This document shows, piece by piece, positions 43,150 to 50,823 of a stretch of 64,000 bases of DNA; the first letter of the stretch is position 1; every line of letters starts with the position of its first letter. The notes below the pieces were generated by a model that saw only the letters and a program-made list of their open reading frames with translations, was not told the DNA's origin and did no database searches. Made by a program: the position numbers and the translations under genes. The DNA comes from Streptomyces parvus (lineage in GTDB: Bacteria; Actinomycetota; Actinomycetes; Streptomycetales; Streptomycetaceae). The stretch lies in the NCBI RefSeq assembly GCF_014648875.1, contig NZ_BMRY01000001.1, positions 1,161,304 to 1,225,303 of the forward strand, written 5' to 3'.

Positions 43150-44082
43150 ATGGAGAAGTCAGGAAGACCGGAGAAGAAGCGGCTCTTCGGGTTGTCGCTG
43201 CTGCTCTCGATGCTGGTGCTGATCCTGGAAGGGATGCTCGCGCTCGTCGTGGCCGTCGTGTACGGCATCACGCAGGAGTCACCGAACGCGGGCGGCGGCT
43301 CGGCGATGTTCATCCTGTTCCTGCCCGTGGTCGCGGTGTTCGGGATCATGGTCGCGGGCGCCGCGTCCGTGGCCCTCGTCTTCCCGGCCGCCTGGCTCGG
43401 CGACGTACTGGGGCGCCGGCTGGCCGGGCGTGAGGCGTGGTGGTGGGTTCCGCCGGCTGCGGCGGCCGTCTCCCTCGTGCCCGTCGGGTCCGTCGTCGCG
43501 GCGTACGGCGGCGCGGACCCCGCCACCGCCGCTGCGGGGTGGTTCTTCACCACGGTGGCCATCACCGTCCCGGCACTGCTCTGGCGCTCACGCCGGGAGC
43601 GGATCTTCAAGCCGGTGACCCTGTGGGGCGTGGCCGCCGTCGTGCTCACCGCCGCCCTCGGCGGCGTCGGTCTGGCGACGGGGGTCCTGAAGGAGTACCG
43701 GCCACCGGCGCTCATCTCGGCGGACATCGTCGGACGCTGGTCGGACGGGCAGGGCGGAACGGTCACCTTCACGGCGGACGGGCGCGTCACCGCCGTGGAC
43801 GTCGACGACGACCTCGACGGCTGGGGTCACGAGGACGACGCCACGGATCCGGACGGCCCGCAGGACGGGGACACCCGCTGTTCGGGGCAGGGCACCTGGA
43901 CGTACGAACCCGGCGGGGGCACGTGGTCGCAGGAGGTGGATCTCGCCCTCGACTCATGCGACTTCGACGTCTGGAACGTCGGCGGCACGGCGAGCCGGCC
44001 GACCCTCTACCAGTACATCGGCGACCCGGACTCCGGGGACCTGTACGTGCTGCGGAGGACGGACGCGGACGCGGGTTCCTGA
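43150..44082 (+). CDS. Multi-pass membrane protein with C-terminal soluble domain
   Basis: This 310-residue protein has about five hydrophobic segments in the first 190 residues, including SLLLSMLVLILEGMLALVVA, a segment near FILFLPVVAVFGIMVAGAA and WVPPAAAAVSLVPVGSVVAA. The C-terminal 120 residues are extracytoplasmic-like and acidic: WSDGQGGTVTFTADGRVTAV, a D-rich stretch around DVDDDLDGWGHEDD, and two Cys in TRCSGQGTWTYEP and LDSCDFDVW that could form a disulfide. I recognise no family. It is probably regulated by the divergent TetR. A role as an envelope sensor or resistance factor is possible. Confidence 0.7.
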   Translation: MEKSGRPEKKRLFGLSLLLSMLVLILEGMLALVVAVVYGITQESPNAGGGSAMFILFLPVVAVFGIMVAGAASVALVFPAAWLGDVLGRRLAGREAWWWVPPAAAAVSLVPVGSVVAAYGGADPATAAAGWFFTTVAITVPALLWRSRRERIFKPVTLWGVAAVVLTAALGGVGLATGVLKEYRPPALISADIVGRWSDGQGGTVTFTADGRVTAVDVDDDLDGWGHEDDATDPDGPQDGDTRCSGQGTWTYEPGGGTWSQEVDLALDSCDFDVWNVGGTASRPTLYQYIGDPDSGDLYVLRRTDADAGS

Positions 44083-44095
44083 CGGTTTCGGGCGC

Positions 44096-44680
44096 TCATT
44101 CACCGTCCCGCACCGGCTCCACCTTCGCCAGCCACGTCGTCAGCAGCCGCTCCAACTGCGCCGCCTCCCGCGGCTCCAGGGCGTCCAGCAGGGCCCGCTC
44201 GTTCTCCATGTGGTCCGTGAAAGCCCGGTCGATCAGCGTCCGGCCGGCCTCCGTGAGCGCGACCACCCGGCCCCGGCCGTCGGCGGCCGACCGGCGCCGC
44301 GCCACCAGGCCGTCGCACTCCAGACGGTCGATCCGCTTGGTCATCGCCCCCGTGGTGACCATCGTGTGCGCGGCCAGCTCACCCGGCGCGCGCTCGAAGG
44401 GTTCCCCGGCCCGGCGCAGCGTGGCCAGGACGTCGAACTCCCCCTCGGACAGGCCGTAGCGGCGGTAGACGAGGTTCAGGCGCCCGGTCAGGAGCAGGCC
44501 CAGGCGGTGCAGCCGGCCGATGACCGCCTGCGGGGAGACGTCCACGTCGGGGCGCTCCCGCGCCCACTCGGCCTGGATGCGCGCAACGCGGTCCGGGGCG
44601 GCCCCGGATGCGACCTCCGCCTCTGCGTCGATGTCGGCTCCGGCGCCGGATCCGGGATTGCCCCGCTCATTACCTTCCAT
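44096..44680 (-). CDS. MarR-family transcriptional regulator
   Basis: ATG 44680 gives 194 residues; ATG 44701 in the same frame would add seven. The winged helix reads SEGEFDVLATLRRAGEPFER, GELAAHTMVTTGAMTKRIDR and LVARRRSAADGRGRVVAL. A Gly/Ala-rich N-terminal extension of about 50 residues precedes it. Both possible starts lie in the perfect inverted repeat shared with the divergent EamA gene, so binding there would block both transcription starts and could regulate export. Confidence 0.9.
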   Translation of the reverse strand: MEGNERGNPGSGAGADIDAEAEVASGAAPDRVARIQAEWARERPDVDVSPQAVIGRLHRLGLLLTGRLNLVYRRYGLSEGEFDVLATLRRAGEPFERAPGELAAHTMVTTGAMTKRIDRLECDGLVARRRSAADGRGRVVALTEAGRTLIDRAFTDHMENERALLDALEPREAAQLERLLTTWLAKVEPVRDGE

Positions 44681-44711
44681 GGAAGTTATTATATCTTCCA
44701 TGGAAGGTAAT
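44669..44711. promoter_or_regulatory. 43-bp perfect inverted repeat carrying both start codons of a MarR/EamA pair
   Basis: ATTACCTTCCATGGAAG (44669-44685) and its exact complement (44695-44711) flank the nine-base AT-rich spacer TTATTATAT. Each arm contains the self-complementary CTTCCATGGAAG. The ATG of the MarR gene (44680, minus) and of the EamA gene (44700, plus) both lie in the CCATGG cores, which is why both proteins can begin Met-Glu-Gly-Asn. Confidence 0.9.
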
Positions 44712-45701
44712 CTGAGATGGGCGCTGACCACGGCCGTGGCACCGGTCGCCTGGGGCGCGACCTACTTCGTCACCCGGGAGTTCCTTCCCGCCGGAAATCC
44801 CCTGTACGGGGCGGTGATCCGGGCTCTCCCCGCCGGGCTGCTCCTGCTCGCCGTGTGCCGGAAGCTGCCGCGCGGAATCTGGTGGGTGAAGTCCCTGGTC
44901 CTCGGCGCGCTGAACATGAGCGGGTTCTTCGCCCTCGTGTACGTGGCGGCCCAGCGCCTCCCGACCAGCATGGCGTCGATCATCATGGCCGTGGTGCCCC
45001 TGGCCATGATGCTGCTCGCCTGGGGACTCGTCGGCGAGCGCCCGGGACCCCGGCATCTCGCGGGGGCCGGTGTCGGCATCGCGGGCGTCTGCCTGATGGT
45101 GTTCACGGCGACCGGCTCCGTGGACCCCCTCGGCATCCTCGCCTCCCTGGCCGCGATGGGCGTCTCCTCGTTCGGGTACGTGCTCGCCAAACGGTGGAGC
45201 GGCGAGGTCGACGTGCTCGCCTCGACCGGCTGGCAGCTCACCGGCGGCGGGCTGCTGCTCCTGCCGTTCGCGGTCCTGACCACCGAAGGGGCACCGCCCT
45301 CGCTCGACGGTCCGGCCCTCCTCGGTTTCGCCTACGTCACCGTCGTGGCGACGGCGTTCGCCTTCGCCGTCTGGTTCGCCGGCCTGGCCCACCTGCCCGC
45401 GGGCACGGTCGGTCTGCTCGGGCTGCTCAACCCGGTGACAGGAGTGCTGCTGGGCGTCCTGATCGCCGACGAGACGCTGTCCGGGCGGCAGATCTGCGGC
45501 CTGCTGCTCACCCTCTGCGGCGTCCTTCTCGGGCGGCAGACCGCCCGGCCGCGACGGACGCCCGACCGGACCGGGGGCCGGACGGCCGGGCCGGAGAACC
45601 GCCGGGCGACCGGCCGGGCCGCAGAACGGGACGTCGTGGAGTGCGCCCGCGGGGACGGCCACTCCGGTCACTCCGGACGCTCCGGCGACTCCAGGAACTG
45701 A
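44700..45701 (+). CDS. EamA-family transporter (DMT superfamily)
   Basis: ATG 44700 gives 333 residues with ten hydrophobic helices in two EamA repeats: VAPVAWGATYFVTREFLPAG, LPAGLLLLAVCRKLPRGIWW, LVYVAAQRLPTSMASIIMAV, LLGFAYVTVVATAFAFAVWF and PAGTVGLLGLLNPVTGVLLG. An Arg-rich tail of about 60 residues follows. The group exports amino acids, nucleosides or drugs. No Shine-Dalgarno is visible within the palindrome, so translation may be leaderless. It is divergent from the MarR gene. Confidence 0.88.
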   Translation: MEGNLRWALTTAVAPVAWGATYFVTREFLPAGNPLYGAVIRALPAGLLLLAVCRKLPRGIWWVKSLVLGALNMSGFFALVYVAAQRLPTSMASIIMAVVPLAMMLLAWGLVGERPGPRHLAGAGVGIAGVCLMVFTATGSVDPLGILASLAAMGVSSFGYVLAKRWSGEVDVLASTGWQLTGGGLLLLPFAVLTTEGAPPSLDGPALLGFAYVTVVATAFAFAVWFAGLAHLPAGTVGLLGLLNPVTGVLLGVLIADETLSGRQICGLLLTLCGVLLGRQTARPRRTPDRTGGRTAGPENRRATGRAAERDVVECARGDGHSGHSGRSGDSRN

Positions 45702-45818
45702 CGGAAGCCGACCGTCACATTCGCGGTACGAGTCCTTCTCGACTGAGCCACCATCACCCGCCCAGAACGTGACGAACGCAAACTGGAATATCCCGGTCTC
45801 CCCCCTACATGTACCTTT

Positions 45819-45840
45819 TGACCCCGCTCTCCCGGGGTCA
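45819..45840. promoter_or_regulatory. Inverted repeat upstream of the lipoprotein gene
   Basis: TGACCCCG-CTCTCC-CGGGGTCA is a perfect 8-base inverted repeat with a 6-base spacer, 55 bases before the ATG at 45895. It could be an operator or the tail of a terminator for the EamA gene. Confidence 0.45.
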
Positions 45841-45894
45841 CGAGGGCCCGTTCGGCCACACAGGGGTGTCACAGGCGCAACTTAGGCTCCGCTT

Positions 45895-46617
45895 ATGCGT
45901 ATCTCGAAGAACCTCATCGGGCTGGCCGCCGTCGGCATTCTCGTGGCCGGCTGCGGCTCCTCCTCGGGCGACGACTCCGCCCGCTCCACCGGATCGGCGG
46001 GCTCCGCCGGCCAGGCCCCCAGCGAGGAGGCGAAGGCCCCGGAGCCGGGCGCGGACCTCGCGGTGCCGGTGACCGGCCCGCAGGCCGACGTCGTCGCCTC
46101 CAGCTCGGACCCGAAGCTCAAGGTCCTCCCGAAGCCCGCCAACGGCGCGTCGTTCACCGAGAAGGTCGAGCACAAGCTCCAGGAAGACCTGCTCCGCCGC
46201 CTCAAGGTGCCGGGGAAGACCAGCGCGAACTGCCCGGACGGGGTGACCCAGAAGGCCAGTGCCGTCAGCATCTGCAACGTGACCTACGAGGGCGCGACCG
46301 TCCCGTACGAGATCGAGATCAGCGAGAAGTACAAGCCGGGCAGCTTCCTGACGTTCTACAACAGCACCCCGAAGCAGAGCGTTCTGGTCGCCAAGGCCGC
46401 CTACGACCGCCTCTGGGCCTCGTACAAGGGCCGTACCGACATCAGCAAGCTCTCCTGCGACGAGCTGCCGGTGGCCAAGGCCGTGGACGAGGAGACCGAG
46501 ACCGGCTTCCACTGCCAGTACTGGGGCGAGCACGCGGGCGACGAGGGCAACGGCGGGTTCGTCAAGGTCGGCATCAAGGCCAACCGGCACAACGTGGACT
46601 TCTTCGAGGTCCGCTGA
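45895..46617 (+). CDS. Secreted lipoprotein (DUF4333-like)
   Basis: This 240-residue protein has a type II signal peptide, MRISKNLIGLAAVGILVAGC, with lipobox L-V-A-G-C. A Ser/Gly/Ala-rich spacer of 60 residues is followed by a domain starting at NCPDGVTQKASAVSICNVTY and continuing EGATVPYEIEISEKYKPGSF. The paired Cys and CPDG opening resemble DUF4333 and related cell-envelope domains. A second domain copy (SKLSCDELPVAKAVDEETET, FHCQYWGEHAGDEG) follows. It is a cell-surface protein of unknown ligand, lying alone between the EamA gene and the convergent GH3 gene. Confidence 0.8.
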   Translation: MRISKNLIGLAAVGILVAGCGSSSGDDSARSTGSAGSAGQAPSEEAKAPEPGADLAVPVTGPQADVVASSSDPKLKVLPKPANGASFTEKVEHKLQEDLLRRLKVPGKTSANCPDGVTQKASAVSICNVTYEGATVPYEIEISEKYKPGSFLTFYNSTPKQSVLVAKAAYDRLWASYKGRTDISKLSCDELPVAKAVDEETETGFHCQYWGEHAGDEGNGGFVKVGIKANRHNVDFFEVR

Positions 46618-46656
46618 CGACTGCCGGCGGTTCCAGGCCCCCGGGTCACACCGATG

Positions 46657-46690
46657 GGACCGCTCCCGCGATCGCGCGCGGGGCGGTTCC
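46657..46690. terminator. Bidirectional terminator between lipoprotein and GH3 genes
   Basis: GGACCGCTCCCGCG-ATCG-CGCGCGGGGCGGTTCC forms a strong, slightly imperfect hairpin in the gap between two convergent genes. Confidence 0.65.
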
Positions 46691-46722
46691 GTCGGCGGGC
46701 GCCGCCGCCCACCGTCCAGGGC

Positions 46723-49005
46723 TCAGCCCTTGACCGTGAACTCCCCTCGCAGCAGCGCCTCGTCCCGGGACGACGGGCCCACCAGCAGCTCGAAGCGGCC
46801 CGGCTCCACCGTGCGGACGCCCTCCGCGTCCACGAGCGTGCAGTCGGCCACCGGCAGCTCGAAGAGGAGCTCGCGCGACTCCCCCGGAGCCAGCGCCACC
46901 TGCCGGTAGGCCTTCAGCTCCTTCTCCGCCCAGGTCACCGACGTCACCGTGTCGCTCACGTACACCTGGACCGTCTCCAGCGCGGGCCGCGCCCCCGTGT
47001 TGGTCACCGTGACCCGGGCCCGTACGGTCTCCGACTCGTCGACCACCGCCGTCAGCACCTCCAGGTCCGCGTAGGCGACCGTCGAATAGCTCAGCCCCTC
47101 GCCGAACGCGAACGCCGGGCGCTGGGTGAGGTCCGCGTAGCGCGTACCGTGCTGGCCGCGCACCTGGTTGTAGTACGTCGGCTGCTGGCCCGCGTGCCGG
47201 GCGAAGGACAGCGGCAGCCGCCCGGTCGGCTCGATCAGCCCGAGGAGCAGTTCGGCGATCGCCCGGCCGCCGAGCATGCCGGGGTTGGCCGCGTACACGA
47301 TCGCCGCCGCACCCAGCGCGGACGGCGGCAGCACCAGCGGCTTGGAGCTGATGACGACGACCACCAGCGGCTTCCCCGTCGCGGCCAGCGCGTCCAGCAA
47401 CGCGACCTGATCACCGACCAGTTCGAGGGTCGCCGTCGACTTGCCCTCGCCGATCAGCTCGATCCGGTCGCCGACGACGGCCACCACATGGTCCGCGGCC
47501 TCCGCCGCGGCGACGGCCTCGGCGATCAGCTCCGCGTCGGGCGCGGCCGGGTGGACGACCTCGGGGCGGGGCTGCCCGTCGGGGAAGAACTCCCCCTCCG
47601 GGTCGGGCCCGACATCCAGGATCCGGGCGCCGGGCGCGTACGAGACGGTCCAGTCGGCGGGCACCTGGTCGCGGAAGCCGTCGAGGACCGTACGGATCAT
47701 GGCGCGCGGCTGGCCGTCCGGGAGCCAGTCGGCCTGCCCGGACGAGCCCGCCCAGTCGCCCAACTGGGTCTGTGCGTCATCCGCGTTGGGGCCGATGACC
47801 GCCACCGTACGAGGGCCGGGGCCGGTGGCCCGCCCCTCCTCGCCCGCCTCCAGGCCGCCCGCGAACGGCAGCGTGCCGTCGTTCGTCAGCAGCACCAGCG
47901 AGCGGCGGGCCGCCTCCAGGTTCAGCGCCGCGTGCGCCTCGCTGCCGATGACCTCGGCCTGCCGGCCGGCGTCGGGGTGGCGCGGGTCCTCGAAGAGGCC
48001 GAGCTCGAACTTGAGCGTCAGGATGCGACGTACGGCGGCGTCGATCTCCGCCTCCTTCAACGCGCCCTGCGCCACCGCCTCCTGGGCGCCCTCGAAGAAG
48101 TTCGACGTGGTCATCACCATGTCGTTGCCCGCGCGGACCGCCGCCGCCGAAGCCTGCGCGTAGTCGGCGTAGACCTTCTGCTCCCACACCATGCGGCCGA
48201 CGTTGTCCCAGTCGGTGACCAGCGTCCCGGTGTAGCCCCACTCACCGCGCAACACCTCGTTCAGCAGCCAGTTGTTGACGGTGATCGGCACGCCGTCCAT
48301 CGACTGGTAGCCGAGCATGAAGGTCCGGCAGCCCTCCTTCGCGACCCGCTCGAACGGCGGCAGGAACCAGGAGCGCAGCTTGCGGCGCGAGATGTCCGCC
48401 TCGCTGGCGTCCCGGCCGCCCTGGGTCTCGGAGTACCCGGCGAAGTGCTTGGCGCAGGCCAGGATCGCGGTCGGGTCGTCCAGGCCCTCGCCCTGGTAGC
48501 CGCGCACCATCGCCGAGGCCAGCTCGCCGATCAGGAAAGGGTCCTCGCCGAACGTCTCGCTGACCCGGCCCCACCGCAGGTCCCGGGTGATGCAGAGCAC
48601 CGGCGAGAACGTCCAGTGCACCCCGGTCGCCGCGACCTCCACCGCCGTCGCCCGCGCGATCCGCTCCACCAGCTCCGGGTCCCAGGTGGCGGCCATCCCG
48701 AGCTGCGTCGGGTAGATCGTGGCCCCCTCCCAGAACGAGTGCCCGTGGATGCAGTCCTCCGCGACGAGCAGCGGGATGCGCAGCCGGGTCTTCGCGGTGA
48801 GCGCGGCGGCCTCGCGCACCCGCTCCGGGGACGCGTGCAGGATCGAGCCCGCGTGCAGGTCCTCGACGAGGTGCCGCACGCCCTCCTTGGCGTTGAGCTG
48901 GAGCATCTGGCCCACCTTCTCGGGCAGCGTCATGCGCCCCAGGAGGTCGGCGACCCGCTCCGCGACGGGCAGCGCGGGGTCGAGATACGGCGGCTTGGGA
49001 CCCAC
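46723..49005 (-). CDS. Glycoside hydrolase family 3 beta-glucosidase
   Basis: GTG 49005 behind AAAGGA gives 760 residues; the open frame further upstream runs through a 9-bp repeat and is not counted. GH3 marks: RMTLPEKVGQMLQLNAKEG, LLVAEDCIHGHSFWEGATIY, CAKHFAGYSETQGGRD, the nucleophile Asp in TGTLVTDWDNVGRMVWEQ, then the alpha/beta sandwich and a C-terminal fibronectin-III-like domain (RARVTVTNTGARPALETVQV). No signal peptide follows the chosen start, so it is intracellular and probably acts on imported oligosaccharides. It is divergent from a TetR gene that probably controls it. Confidence 0.9.
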   Translation of the reverse strand: MGPKPPYLDPALPVAERVADLLGRMTLPEKVGQMLQLNAKEGVRHLVEDLHAGSILHASPERVREAAALTAKTRLRIPLLVAEDCIHGHSFWEGATIYPTQLGMAATWDPELVERIARATAVEVAATGVHWTFSPVLCITRDLRWGRVSETFGEDPFLIGELASAMVRGYQGEGLDDPTAILACAKHFAGYSETQGGRDASEADISRRKLRSWFLPPFERVAKEGCRTFMLGYQSMDGVPITVNNWLLNEVLRGEWGYTGTLVTDWDNVGRMVWEQKVYADYAQASAAAVRAGNDMVMTTSNFFEGAQEAVAQGALKEAEIDAAVRRILTLKFELGLFEDPRHPDAGRQAEVIGSEAHAALNLEAARRSLVLLTNDGTLPFAGGLEAGEEGRATGPGPRTVAVIGPNADDAQTQLGDWAGSSGQADWLPDGQPRAMIRTVLDGFRDQVPADWTVSYAPGARILDVGPDPEGEFFPDGQPRPEVVHPAAPDAELIAEAVAAAEAADHVVAVVGDRIELIGEGKSTATLELVGDQVALLDALAATGKPLVVVVISSKPLVLPPSALGAAAIVYAANPGMLGGRAIAELLLGLIEPTGRLPLSFARHAGQQPTYYNQVRGQHGTRYADLTQRPAFAFGEGLSYSTVAYADLEVLTAVVDESETVRARVTVTNTGARPALETVQVYVSDTVTSVTWAEKELKAYRQVALAPGESRELLFELPVADCTLVDAEGVRTVEPGRFELLVGPSSRDEALLRGEFTVKG

Positions 49006-49017
49006 AGGACTTCCTTT

Positions 49018-49062
49018 CACGACGGACACGACGGACACGACGGACACGACGGTCACGACGGC
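49018..49062. repeat. Five 9-bp tandem repeats ahead of the GH3 gene
   Basis: CACGACGGA is repeated five times with small changes. It lies just upstream of the GH3 start and in frame with it, so an upstream start would give a V-V-S-rich N-terminus. A second imperfect repeat (CGGCACTCGCGGTG) follows to about 49105. Confidence 0.7.
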
Positions 49063-49204
49063 TACGGCACACTCGCGGTGCGGCACTCGCGGTGCGGCAC
49101 TCGCAGTACCGTACGCTCAATCCCGACCGCATGGTAAGTATTCACTCCTGTGAGAATCTGGGGCGGAAGCAGAGAGGCGTGGCGATGACAGCGGGTGCAT
49201 ACGC

Positions 49205-49804
49205 GTGACCCCGGAAACCCGACGCGGCTACGCCAAGGGCCGGGCCAAGCGGACCGAGATCCTCGACCAGGCGATGACCCTGTTCGGCGAGGCCGGCTAC
49301 CGGGGTGCGTCGCTGCGCGTCATCGCCACCCGCTGCGGCATCTCCCACCCGGGGCTCCTGCACCACTTCCCGACGAAGGAGGCGCTGCTCCTCGCGGTCC
49401 TCCAGCGCCGCGACGACGTGGACGACGAGTGGCTGGCGCTCGGTGTCACCCGGGGCGTGGACCATCTGCGCCGCCTGGTGGACCTCGCCGAGCTGAACGC
49501 CAAGCGGCGCGGCATCGTCGAACTGTTCTCGGTCGTCGCGGCGGAGGCCACGGCCCCCGACCACCCGGCCCACGCGTACTTCGAGGCCCGCTACCGTACG
49601 TCCGTCGCCAACACCGAACGCGCCTACCTCCAGGCCCGGGAGGCGGGCGAACTCCGCGACGACGTCGACCCGTCGGCCGCCGGTCAGCAGCTCATCGCGC
49701 TGATGGACGGCCTCCAGATCCAGTGGCTGATCAGCGACTGCACGACGGACATGGCGGGGGTGCTGCGGGCGCACGTGCGGGCGCAGCTGACCGTGGAGTT
49801 CTGA
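49205..49804 (+). CDS. TetR-family regulator adjacent to beta-glucosidase
   Basis: GTG 49205 gives 199 residues: HTH KRTEILDQAMTLFGEAGYRG, LRVIATRCGISHPGLLHHFP and a C-terminal domain with AELNAKRRGIVELFSVVAAE and QLIALMDGLQIQWLISDCTT. TetR proteins beside GH3 genes in streptomycetes often respond to sugars or glycosides. It is divergent from the GH3 gene with a gap of about 200 bases, where AGTATTCACT (about 49136-49146) is a weak palindromic candidate site. The role is inferred from position. Confidence 0.85.
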   Translation: MTPETRRGYAKGRAKRTEILDQAMTLFGEAGYRGASLRVIATRCGISHPGLLHHFPTKEALLLAVLQRRDDVDDEWLALGVTRGVDHLRRLVDLAELNAKRRGIVELFSVVAAEATAPDHPAHAYFEARYRTSVANTERAYLQAREAGELRDDVDPSAAGQQLIALMDGLQIQWLISDCTTDMAGVLRAHVRAQLTVEF

Positions 49805-49832
49805 ATCCGAACCGGTCCGATGGCCGCGTTCC

Positions 49833-50171
49833 TCAGCCGAAGGCGACGCCCAGCAGATACGGGGTGAGGGTCAGCGTCGCCGCCAGAGTCCAGTACGGGC
49901 CGGGGGGCGCGGCAGCCGGCAGCCTGCGCCGCATCCACAGGTTGAGCAGGGTCCACAGGCCTCCGAAGCAGGCCACCACCGGGACGACGAAGACCAGCCA
50001 CAGCCACATGCCGTCGTTCTCGGTCGGTTCCCGATCGGTCCACCCCAGCTCCGCCAGGGGGCCGTTGGACAGCACGTACCAGATCAGGAAGGCCGGCACG
50101 ATGGCCGGAATCCCGAGCAGCAGGTTCACCGCCACCGGGACGCAGGACTTCCACAGCCGCTTACGCTCCAC
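49833..50171 (-). CDS. Small membrane protein
   Basis: GTG 50171 gives 112 residues with three hydrophobic helices: VPVAVNLLLGIPAIVPAFLI, WLWLVFVVPVVACFGGLWTL and YWTLAATLTLTPYLLG. The loop DREPTENDGM is acidic. I recognise no family. It converges on the TetR gene and is separated by about 150 bases from the two-component-associated lipoprotein. Confidence 0.6.
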   Translation of the reverse strand: MERKRLWKSCVPVAVNLLLGIPAIVPAFLIWYVLSNGPLAELGWTDREPTENDGMWLWLVFVVPVVACFGGLWTLLNLWMRRRLPAAAPPGPYWTLAATLTLTPYLLGVAFG

Positions 50172-50287
50172 GATTCCCCCGGTTCCGGTCCTGGCCCTGG
50201 CCCCGGCCGTCCGCGCGGCCGATCCTGTCGCGCCAGCATTCCACGGACCCGGCGCGCGCCCGTCCCCACCCCTCAGTACCTCTCGTG

Positions 50288-50323
50288 CCCCTCAGCCCCC
50301 TCAGCCCCCTCAGCGCCCCTCAG
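50288..50323. repeat. Four CCCCTCAG direct repeats at the lipoprotein stop codon
   Basis: CCCCTCAG occurs four times at 50288, about 50297, about 50306 and 50316, in a short 3' tail. The last copy overlaps the TGA of the 50320 gene. Confidence 0.6.
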
Positions 50324-50823
50324 CGGTCGAGGAACTCCGCGCACCGCAGCGGCCCCAACTCCGGGCCCTCCCCCGGGCTGATCGTCACCTCCACGTCGTC
50401 CGCCCGGATCTCCGCCTCCCTTACGGACTGGAAGCTGGCCAGCGTGCAGACCAGTTGCCCGGTCGCCTGGTCCCGGGGCCGCGCCCAGTACGGCCCCTCC
50501 AGCGTCACCGTGACGTGCGGTCCGTCCCCGGTCACCGTGTATCCGCTCGGGGCGTGGACCAGGGTGGTCAGCCCCTCGCGGCGCTCGGCGGCCGTCGGGC
50601 CCTGGGCCAGCAGCTTCATCACCGCGTCCAGGGTGTCGTTCTCCCGGTCGAGCAGGGGCACCGCCCGCAGCCCCGTGTCCGACGCGTAGTAGAGCCGTTT
50701 CCCGCGCGTCAGCCCGGAGGCGGGGTCGCCCGCGTCTATCACCCCGGTCGGCCGGACCCCGACCCCGCAGCCGACTAGCAGGAACGCCAGCGTGGTCAGG
50801 ACGACGCCCCGTCGGAACCTCAT
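50320..50823 (-). CDS. GerMN-like lipoprotein of a two-component operon
   Basis: This 167-residue protein has signal peptide and lipobox TLAFLLVGCGVG. The mature part has GerMN text: ENDTLDAVMKLLAQGPTAAE, RREGLTTLVHAPSGYTVTGD and ATGQLVCTLASFQSVREAEI. A lipoprotein linked to a sensor kinase is common in actinobacteria and can modulate the kinase. It overlaps the histidine kinase gene by four bases, so all three members should be co-translated. Confidence 0.8.
   Translation of the reverse strand: MRFRRGVVLTTLAFLLVGCGVGVRPTGVIDAGDPASGLTRGKRLYYASDTGLRAVPLLDRENDTLDAVMKLLAQGPTAAERREGLTTLVHAPSGYTVTGDGPHVTVTLEGPYWARPRDQATGQLVCTLASFQSVREAEIRADDVEVTISPGEGPELGPLRCAEFLDR

Noticed and set aside
48242..49132. 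Separate 296-residue minus-strand protein at 48242-49132
   Set aside because: It is an out-of-frame Arg/Gly-rich reading of the GH3 gene.
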